Below the pieces are notes generated by a model, which had not been told where the DNA came from, searched no databases, and was given only the letters and a program-made list of their open reading frames with translations. Below, one piece after another: positions 1-6,000 of a stretch of DNA of 6,249 bases. Position numbers and translations under genes: made by a program. This DNA is from an uncultured Bacteroidota bacterium (GTDB taxonomy: Bacteria; Bacteroidota; Bacteroidia; Bacteroidales; CAIWKO01), in the NCBI GenBank assembly GCA_937934705.1, contig CALGYY010000111.1:1-6249 (forward strand), read 5' to 3'. How positions within the stretch are numbered: position 1 is the stretch's first letter; the number at the start of each line of letters is the position of its first letter.

Positions 1-533
1 AGTCTATTCTTCAGGCACTTGCCGAACAATCCAGAATAGTCAGACTACCGCTTAATCAGGTGGGATCTCTGAACCGTATATCCAAGGAATTCTCCAAGCT
101 GGAGCAGCGTTTTGAGCGCCCGCCACTGCCTGACGAGCTGGCGGCATCACTGGATATTCCGCAGGAGAAGATCCATGCGGTGATGAAAATCTCCACACGT
201 CATGTTTCAATGGATGCTCCCCTTGCACAGGATGAGGACACCAAATTCATTGATGTTTACATGAGTGAGGATACGCCTACAACAGATTCCATCCTCATGT
301 TTGAGTCCCTTTCCCGTGAAATTCAGCGCGCTCTGGCCACTCTTACAGAGAAGGAGCGGGATGTGGTCACCCTGTACTTCGGTTTGGGGATGAATCACGG
401 TCTCACTCTGGAAGAAATCGCGATCAAGTTTGACCTCACCCGTGAGCGGGTACGTCAGATCAAGGAAAAGGCCATCAGGCGACTCAAGCACACTTCGAGA
501 AGCAAGCTGCTCAAGGCTTATCTCGGACAATAA
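1..533 (+). CDS. rpoD: Primary (housekeeping) RNA polymerase sigma factor, RpoD/SigA family, 3' part
   Basis: The product is the primary sigma factor, which directs core RNA polymerase to promoters in the cytoplasm. The reading frame is open from the window edge (first full codon at position 3), so the gene is 5'-truncated by the window. The GTG at 60 is an internal valine in the conserved LPLNQVGSLN stretch and is not a start. There are 176 visible codons. Bacteroidota primary sigma factors are usually near 290 residues, so roughly the first 110, with most of region 2, are missing. In order one sees the region 2/3 junction (SRIVRLPLNQ), region 3 (RPPLPDELAASL, then RHVSMDAPL), region 4.1 (LTEKERDVVTLYFGLG) and the region 4.2 helix-turn-helix (about visible residues 134-163, with DLTRERVRQIKEKAIRRLKH) that contacts the upstream promoter element. 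The C-terminal tail HTSRSKLLKAYLG is typical of the phylum. It ends with TAA at 531-533, just before a hairpin terminator, and converges on the next gene. Identification is very secure. Confidence 0.96.
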   Translation, partial: SILQALAEQSRIVRLPLNQVGSLNRISKEFSKLEQRFERPPLPDELAASLDIPQEKIHAVMKISTRHVSMDAPLAQDEDTKFIDVYMSEDTPTTDSILMFESLSREIQRALATLTEKERDVVTLYFGLGMNHGLTLEEIAIKFDLTRERVRQIKEKAIRRLKHTSRSKLLKAYLGQ

Positions 534-553
534 AATGAGTCAGCAGTAAAAGC

Positions 554-589
554 AAAAAGAGGCTTCTGAAACGGAAGCCTCTTTTTTTT
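554..589. terminator. Bidirectional rho-independent terminator between convergent genes
   Basis: The left arm 554-566 (AAAAAGAGGCTTC) pairs perfectly with 574-586 (GAAGCCTCTTTTT), giving a 13-bp stem with a 7-base loop (567-573). On the plus strand eight T residues follow the GC-rich core (582-589), ending the sigma factor transcript about 20 bases after its stop codon. On the minus strand the A-run at 554-558 becomes a T-run, so the same hairpin can end the transcript of the gene stopping at 616, about 30 bases downstream of that stop. Confidence 0.93.
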
Positions 590-615
590 GTGAATTGGGC
601 AGAAAACAGCATTGC

Positions 616-2310
616 TTATCGCCGCCGGATCATCAGCAGGGTCTGAAGGTTGCCGCTCACGCCGCTCACGCTGATGATATAACACCCATCCTGAACCTCG
701 GGAATCACATACTGCCATTCTCCATGATTTCCGGGATCAAAAACGGATTCGATCAGGCGTCCGCCGAGGTCATACAATCTGAGCCTGTCAGCAACAAAAC
801 CGGCAGGCATGGATACGGTTACCATTTCATCAGCGGGATTGGGGAAAAGTATCATCTGAGATTCTGCATGAATCCGGGTCACAGCGGAGCTGTTGGTGTC
901 GGGCCCCATCCTGGCGTAGAAGAAATCCGTAGAGCCGGTATTTGAGCAGCCTATGCCCGATAAATCAATGCTCAGGCTCTCAAAACTCCCGGTCATGTAA
1001 GCGTGCTCCAGGGTATCAGTACTCACCGACCATGCATTTTCATTATAGAGTCCGACCACCCCGGTGATCCAGAGTTCATTTCCGGATTCATCAAAGCAGG
1101 CCACATATGCATCGGAAAAGGTCCCGCTCTGGTCTGTGTTCTGTACACTTACTGTTGAAAATGCTAAGGTATTGCTGATAAAATCACCGGTCATATATAT
1201 TTTTCCTGTCTGACTGCAGGCAACACCCCGTCCAAGGTCATCCTTGTCCATGCCTGCTCTTTTGGCCCAGAGCAGGTTCCCGCTACTGTCGTAACGGGCT
1301 ATAAAAGCATCATATGTGTTCGCCAGCGCATTGGTCAGAGTGGTCGTGCCCAGGGTAAGGACAGTGCTGGTATATGCGCCTGTTACCACACACCCGTTTT
1401 GCGTGCAGGCACTCACCGCCCATGCATGATCCAGTTTATTGCCACCGGCCTTTTTCGCCCAGAGGTCCGTCCCTGAAGCATTATATTTAGCAGTAAAAGC
1501 ATCCGTGCTTCCGCTTGTTGCAAGAGTGTTGGAGCCAAAATTCATATTCGCACTGCTAAACATACCGCAGAGATAAATATTATCATCTGCGTCTGTACTT
1601 AATCCCGTTCCCACGTCCTGACCTCCCCCGCCTGCTTTTTTGGCCCAAATCACATTACCTGCAGGATCATACTTGGCCATAAAAACATCGCAGGAGCCTG
1701 AATTAGTCAGCGTGGTCGATCCGAATGTGATGGAAGAACTCCAGAAATATCCGGTTACAATTACATTTCCCTCAGAGTCAACGCAGATATCGTTGCCCAC
1801 ATCATCACTTCCTCCGCCCAAACGGTAAGCCCAGCTGACATTGCCGGCCGGATCCAGCTTGATAATGAAGGCATCCCAGCCGCCACCATTGGAAATAGTT
1901 ATTGTATCCAGTTGCAGCGATGAACTGGTGAACCAACCTGTAACATAAACATTCCCGTCCTCATCACAGGCGATCCCCTCACCGCTTTCAAAAAAGTTCT
2001 GCTGGCCGAACTTGCGTGCCCAGACCACAGCGCCACTACGGGTAGTTTTCCCCACCATCATATCAAAACAAGGGGTACCGTAACCATCCACGCCCCCCGT
2101 ATTGATTAGCGTTGTCCCACCGTAATCGAGGTTCTCGCTCCTGAAATATCCGGTGAGGTAATTGTTTCCGGATTTGTCAGAAGTAATATCATTGGAAAGA
2201 TCGTAATCATTGCCCTTGGGATTGAACGCCCATTCAAAATACTGTGCGTCTGCAGGACCAGCCAGCAGCAGGGCAAAGAAAAAAACAAAGAAGGTCAGCA
2301 ATACCCGCAT
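616..2310 (-). CDS. Exported SBBP-like repeat (beta-propeller) protein with T9SS type A sorting domain
   Basis: This is a predicted secreted or cell-surface protein of 564 residues with no visible enzymatic motif. Residues 1-22 form a Sec signal peptide (Met-Arg, a Phe/Leu-rich core, then PADA) with likely cleavage A22|Q23. Seven repeats of about 50-73 residues follow (about 30-469). Each has the pattern D..GNxYVTGxF, then (T/S)TTLTNxGxxDAFxAKYDxxGNxxWAKKAG, as in SBBP proteins. After a short linker, residues about 484-564 form a type A T9SS sorting domain: LFPNP at 488-492, then LRLYDLGGRLI, and a basic end (RRR). The domain should direct export across the outer membrane and be removed, often with attachment of the mature protein to surface lipopolysaccharide. 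An in-frame ATG at 2349 would add 13 residues. I prefer 2310 because it gives a compact signal peptide and because a -7 promoter element lies between the two ATGs. The gene is convergent with the sigma factor gene and divergent from the operon at 2598. The ligand or role is unknown; adhesion or polymer binding is only a guess. Confidence 0.9.
   Translation of the reverse strand: MRVLLTFFVFFFALLLAGPADAQYFEWAFNPKGNDYDLSNDITSDKSGNNYLTGYFRSENLDYGGTTLINTGGVDGYGTPCFDMMVGKTTRSGAVVWARKFGQQNFFESGEGIACDEDGNVYVTGWFTSSSLQLDTITISNGGGWDAFIIKLDPAGNVSWAYRLGGGSDDVGNDICVDSEGNVIVTGYFWSSSITFGSTTLTNSGSCDVFMAKYDPAGNVIWAKKAGGGGQDVGTGLSTDADDNIYLCGMFSSANMNFGSNTLATSGSTDAFTAKYNASGTDLWAKKAGGNKLDHAWAVSACTQNGCVVTGAYTSTVLTLGTTTLTNALANTYDAFIARYDSSGNLLWAKRAGMDKDDLGRGVACSQTGKIYMTGDFISNTLAFSTVSVQNTDQSGTFSDAYVACFDESGNELWITGVVGLYNENAWSVSTDTLEHAYMTGSFESLSIDLSGIGCSNTGSTDFFYARMGPDTNSSAVTRIHAESQMILFPNPADEMVTVSMPAGFVADRLRLYDLGGRLIESVFDPGNHGEWQYVIPEVQDGCYIISVSGVSGNLQTLLMIRRR
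904..2223 (-). repeat. Seven SBBP-like protein repeats (probable seven-bladed beta-propeller)
   Basis: In the numbering of the 564-residue protein the units are about 30-102, 103-165, 166-227, 228-289, 290-353, 354-420 and 421-469. Units 3 and 4 (62 residues each) are the most alike, both ending WAKKAG. The first unit carries an insertion with a Cys before its final strand. The last unit stops after DFFYARMG and lacks the GNxxWAKxxG strand. A copy of that strand (FEWAFNPKG) sits just after the signal peptide, before unit 1. The repeat is evident at protein level, with DNA identity only patchy, so the duplications are old. Confidence 0.85.
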
Positions 2311-2325
2311 AAAATCACTTTTGGT

Positions 2326-2333
2326 CAAAAATA
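2326..2333 (-). promoter_or_regulatory. Bacteroidota-type -7 promoter element for the minus-strand gene
   Basis: Read on the minus strand the octamer is TATTTTTG, a full match to the Bacteroidota -7 consensus TAnnTTTG. A weak -33 candidate (TTTC, against consensus TTTG) lies 18 bases upstream at 2352-2355. Transcription would start near 2320-2322, leaving a leader of roughly 10-12 bases before the ATG at 2310. No Shine-Dalgarno sequence is visible, which is common in this phylum. The element lies downstream of the alternative ATG at 2349, which argues against that start. Confidence 0.55.
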
Positions 2334-2365
2334 GAAAAATATCATTCAACTGAAAAGCCCGAAAC

Positions 2366-2385
2366 CGAATTGCTCAAGGAATTCG
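2366..2385. repeat. Short inverted repeat upstream of the minus-strand promoter
   Basis: CGAATT (2366-2371) and AATTCG (2380-2385) are perfect 6-base inverted arms with an 8-base spacer. They are nested inside a second, imperfect inverted pair, AGCCCGAAA (2356-2364) and TTTCGGCT (2402-2409), which matches except for one extra C. The pair lies about 35-80 bases upstream of the inferred start of the minus-strand transcript, where an activator could bind. The arms are short and AT-rich, so chance is a real alternative. Confidence 0.25.
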
Positions 2386-2458
2386 ATCAAAAAATTGCAT
2401 ATTTCGGCTGGTCGTCTTAATATCCCCCCAATAGCAGAACACTAAGCCAGAAGGGAAT

Positions 2459-2497
2459 CATTCAGAAATATAATGTAACAAAGCAACCATTCAGAAA
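2459..2497. repeat. Direct repeat pair CATTCAGAAA in the divergent intergenic region
   Basis: Two exact 10-base copies lie at 2459-2468 and 2488-2497, 29 bases apart start to start, in the middle of the region between the divergent promoters. A shorter match, CATTCA, occurs at 2343-2348. They could be binding sites for a regulator of either transcript, but no regulator is identified and the sequence is AT-rich. Confidence 0.25.
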
Positions 2498-2536
2498 AAG
2501 ATTCCGACATTAATCGGTTAACAAGTTTTTCACAAT

Positions 2537-2565
2537 TTACTTTCAGTGGCTGGTGATTACTTTCA
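2537..2565 (+). promoter_or_regulatory. Direct repeat TTACTTTCA spanning the -33 region of the plus-strand promoter
   Basis: Exact 9-base copies lie at 2537-2545 and 2557-2565, 20 bases apart start to start, about two helical turns, so both face the same side of the DNA. The second copy ends 8 bases before the -7 element at 2574. The pair therefore brackets the place where the -33 element should be, and no good TTTG is seen there. This geometry suits an operator or an activator site replacing a weak -33 element. No regulator can be named. Confidence 0.3.
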
Positions 2566-2573
2566 AAATTCAC

Positions 2574-2581
2574 TATTTTTG
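2574..2581 (+). promoter_or_regulatory. Bacteroidota-type -7 promoter element for the plus-strand operon
   Basis: TATTTTTG is a full match to TAnnTTTG and is the same octamer as the minus-strand element at 2326-2333. It ends 16 bases before the ATG at 2598, against 15 bases between the minus-strand element and the ATG at 2310. Transcription should begin near 2585-2587, giving a leader of about 12 bases. The -33 position (around 2551-2555) reads TGGTG, a poor match to TTTG. Confidence 0.55.
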
Positions 2582-2597
2582 AGAAGAAATTAACAAT

Positions 2598-3038
2598 ATG
2601 ACCATCAAATACTTAAAAATGCCTATGAAAAGATTTCTGAGCGTCATTACCCTCTGCATTCCATTGATACTGCAGGCCCAGGAAAACTGGCAGCCAATGC
2701 TGTTGACGGTTTCAGGGCATCATGAGGTCAATGGTGTTTCTGCTTTTTACCAGTTATCCGACTGCGGTGATGAAAATTATATCCTCCTGCGATTTGAAAA
2801 CAGCAACAATTTCGCGGTGGAAGTCAGCTGGTATGATGGGGTGTTTACACAGGATAAGCAATGGATCCGTCATCATGGGGAAGCAGCAATGAAAAAGATC
2901 ATCCTTGAGGCCCATTCGACCCATTTTGGATTTTGCGGGCGCGATTCTTTGCTGAAGGTCCTCCTCAAGGATTTTATCCCTGACAAATCTTCATTCTATC
3001 AATACAAAGCACTGGAACTCGTCATAAACATCAAATAA
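2598..3038 (+). CDS. Small exported protein of unknown function (146 residues)
   Basis: I do not assign a function. The N-terminus is a Sec signal peptide: a basic n-region (K4, K7, K11, R12), a hydrophobic core (FLSVITLCIPLIL) and probable cleavage A27|Q28. Cys20 lies in the core without a proper lipobox, so a lipoprotein is unlikely. The mature part is about 119 residues with a mixed strand pattern (YILLRFENSNNFAVEVSWYDG at 61-81) and two cysteines, Cys56 and Cys113, which could form one disulfide. From memory it resembles small Bacteroidota secreted proteins in which a DCG-like cysteine is followed by a strand of the form YxLLxFxNxNxxxVxVSW and a later Cys, but that is unverified. There is no T9SS sorting domain, so the periplasm is the likely site. 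In-frame ATGs at 2619 and 2625 are alternative starts; 2625 would give a shorter signal peptide. I keep 2598 because of its spacing from the -7 element. The next gene begins 9 bases after the stop, suggesting co-transcription. Confidence 0.8.
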   Translation: MTIKYLKMPMKRFLSVITLCIPLILQAQENWQPMLLTVSGHHEVNGVSAFYQLSDCGDENYILLRFENSNNFAVEVSWYDGVFTQDKQWIRHHGEAAMKKIILEAHSTHFGFCGRDSLLKVLLKDFIPDKSSFYQYKALELVINIK

Positions 3039-3047
3039 AACCTGCAC

Positions 3048-6000
3048 ATGAAAAAGCACCGAATACTTCTTTCCCTGCTTCTCATACTCATTATTGCCTT
3101 GAATGCACATGCCCAGACGGCTACGGTGACCCTCTATTATTCAGGGGCGCAGGCTGTGGGCTGCTGCGACGTTTGCGGCACAGACTACATGTGTATCGGG
3201 TCAAGCGGCTGCCCCTGTTGCCAGGCCAGCCAGCAAACCAAAACCTTTGTGGATCCTGTCCCTGCGGGTAATACCGTAACAGGGGTAACCATAACCTATT
3301 ACGCAGCCGATTGTTCTGCTTTGTCAGTCCCTTCGAGCCTGAACGGAACCCTGATCTGCTCGGCGGTAAATACTGTGGGGAACAACACCTGCGCCTGCAG
3401 TTCCTGTAATCCGGTTTGGTGCTCCAATACTTTTCCCTGCGGTTTGCCCAATTATGTTTATGGAGGTGTGAACACCCTTTACGCCGATCCAAGTCCCTTT
3501 GGTACTGAGATCTGCACCCAGCGTGTGACCATTCAGCTAACCTACGCACCCGGGGGGCCCTCAGGACCGGCCACACCCGGAGCCATTACAGGACCAACAA
3601 CTGTTTGTCCGGGACAGGTGGTCACCTACAGCATTGCAGCCGTTACAGGCGCTACTTCTTATACCTGGACCGTACCGGCAGGTTCGACGATTAACTCCGG
3701 ACAAGGAAGCACATCGATTTCTGTTACCATAGGTTCAGGTGGCGGTCAGGTTTGCGTCACAGCCACGAATGTTTGCGGAACTTCTTCCCCCAGTTGCCTG
3801 ACCATCGGCATGGGATCAGCTCCTGCAACTCCCGGCCCGATCACAGGTTCAGCTACATTCTGTCCTACGCAGACTTATACCTACAGCATTACAGCAGTTC
3901 CCGGAGCAACGACTTACAATTGGACCGTTCCTGCCGGCGCTACCATCAACAGCGGACAGGGCACCACATCTGTTTCCGTAACTTTTGGGTCCAATGCCGG
4001 CCAGATCTGTGTAACGGCTACGGGAGCCTGCGGTACCAGTGCAGCAAGCTGCCTCACCGTCAGTCTGGGTGCTCCGCCCAGTCCGCCGGCAAGCATCACC
4101 GGGGGAAGCAGTTTCTGTTCCGGGGCAACTGCAACTTTCTCATGCAGTACAGTCACCGGTGCCACTTCTTATAACTGGACTGTCCCCGCAGGTACGACCA
4201 TTACTTCCGGACAGGGCACCACCAGCATAACCGTCACATTGGGATCCACCGGGGGGCAGGTTTGCGTTACGGCAACTACGATCTGCGGAACCAGCACGCC
4301 GACCTGCATAACGATCAGCATACAGGCGTCACCCCCGGCACCGGGCAGCATCAACGGACCGGCTGCGGTTTGCGACGGCTCCGTACAAATTTACTCCATT
4401 GCTGCTGTCAGCGGAGCCACTGGCTACACATGGTCGGTTCCGGCAGGGTCAACCATTACTGCAGGACAAAATACTACCAGCATCACTGTTAGTATGGGAA
4501 CACCGGGAGGAGACATTTGTGTGTTCGCCATCAGCACTTGCGGTAACGGACCCAGTACCTGCCTGAATGTAGTTGTGAATCCCGTTCCGGACGTCACCAA
4601 CAGTGTCACCTCATTCTCTCTTTGCACCGGTGAGACCACCAATATAGTTCCTGCGGGAAGTGTGGCCGGAACCAGTTTTGACTGGACGGCAAGCAATACT
4701 TCAGGCACGGTCGGCGGATTCAGCAGCAGCGGAAACGGAAATATCGCTGACTTGCTGACCAATACACAGAACGGACCCGGGGTAGTTACCTATACCGTGA
4801 CACCTTCAGCGGCCGGCTGCACCGGTACTCCTGTAAATTTCACTGTAACCGTGAACCCAATTCCCCAGATTCAATTCAACAGTCTGCCGGATGTCTGTCT
4901 CGGAGGTTCAGCGGTGAACCTTAATCAGGCATCACCAACGGGCGGAACATATACCGGTAACGGGGTGGTGAACAATGCCTTTAACCCACAGGCAGCGGGC
5001 ATCGGCACTCACACACTGACCTACACTTATACTGACCCCCTGACCGGATGCATCAACTCTGCCACGCAAACAATCACGGTCAATACGGATATCCAGATCA
5101 GCGTCAGTCCGCAGACCTCTTTCGTATGCCAGGGAAGTCCAACAGTATTAACGGCCTCCGGAGCAAATACCTACACCTGGTCACCCAGCCTTGGTCTCTC
5201 ATCTGTAAGCGGAAGCAGCGTGACTGCAACACCCCTCTCCAGCACAGTTTATACTGTTACCGGTGTTAATTCGGCAGGTTGCAGCGGCAGTGCCACGGCC
5301 ATGGTCAATATTCACCCGAAATACGGGGTGTCTTTCACAGCCGATCCGATGAACGGATGCGCTCCCCTTGAGGTTAGTTTCAATTTTCCGGGTGGGCAGA
5401 ACTGGACGGATTCCACCTGGCAGTGGAATTTCGGGGATCCGGCTTCGGTGGACAACACATCCGATATTTCGAACCCTATTCATACTTTCATTGAAGACAA
5501 CATTTACACGGTAAGCCTTACCCTGCTTAATATTCATGGCTGTCCTGAAAGCGGAAGCCTTCAGATTTCTGCGAATATCAAACCCCAGGCTGATTTCCGG
5601 TATCTGCCGGAAAGCATTTCAATGGATGATCCGACGGTTATCTTTGAGGACCTGTCGACGGATGCCCAGATCTGGTCATGGAATTTTGGAGACCCTGCGA
5701 GCGGACCCTATGATTATGCTACAGGACCGGTAACATCACACATTTATTCTGACTCAGGAACCTATTGGGTGACCCTGATTGCGGAAAGCAGCCAGGGATG
5801 CGCCGACACGGTGGCCAAGCCTGTATACATCCACCCCATGTTCGTGGTTTATTTCCCCAATGCATTCACCCCCAACGGTGACGGACTAAACGAGACTTTC
5901 CTCCCTTACATGCAGGGTATAGATCCGGCCAATTATAAGCTGATGATCTTCGACCGCTGGGGCATGAAAGTATTTGAATCGGGTGATCCGTCAGAGGTAT

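Noticed and set aside
60..533. A separate gene starting with GTG at 60
   Set aside because: The frame is open upstream to the window edge and encodes conserved sigma-factor sequence (SRIVRLPLNQ) before this GTG, so it is an internal valine codon of a truncated gene.
595..945. Plus-strand open frame opposite the C-terminal part of the propeller protein
   Set aside because: It is antisense to a well-supported sorting domain, has no recognisable domain and overlaps the end of a terminator region.
2311..2349. Use of the ATG at 2349 as the start of the minus-strand gene
   Set aside because: The extra 13 residues (MNDIFLFLTKSDF) precede a complete signal peptide, and a good -7 promoter element overlaps this stretch. 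It cannot be fully excluded.
2350..2597. A small RNA or riboswitch in the divergent intergenic region
   Set aside because: I see no strong hairpin with a T-run and no known riboswitch core, and the inferred leaders are only about 10-12 bases.
2598..3038. Lipoprotein call for the small exported protein because of Cys20
   Set aside because: The residues before the Cys (ITL) do not form a lipobox, which needs a small residue at -1, and a normal signal peptidase I site follows at A27.
3121..3576. Minus-strand open frame opposite the Cys-rich module
   Set aside because: Its composition (many Arg, Pro and Trp) is that of an antisense shadow, and the plus-strand frame has a signal peptide and regular Cys-containing domains.
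3567..4586. The 255-bp periodic DNA as a CRISPR array or mobile repeat
   Set aside because: The units are contiguous, stay in frame as 85-codon modules and are diverged in DNA but conserved in protein, so they are protein-coding repeats.
3752..4762. Several open frames on both strands across the tandem repeats
   Set aside because: They recur with the 255-bp period because the underlying DNA is repetitive; none has a plausible start context or domain.
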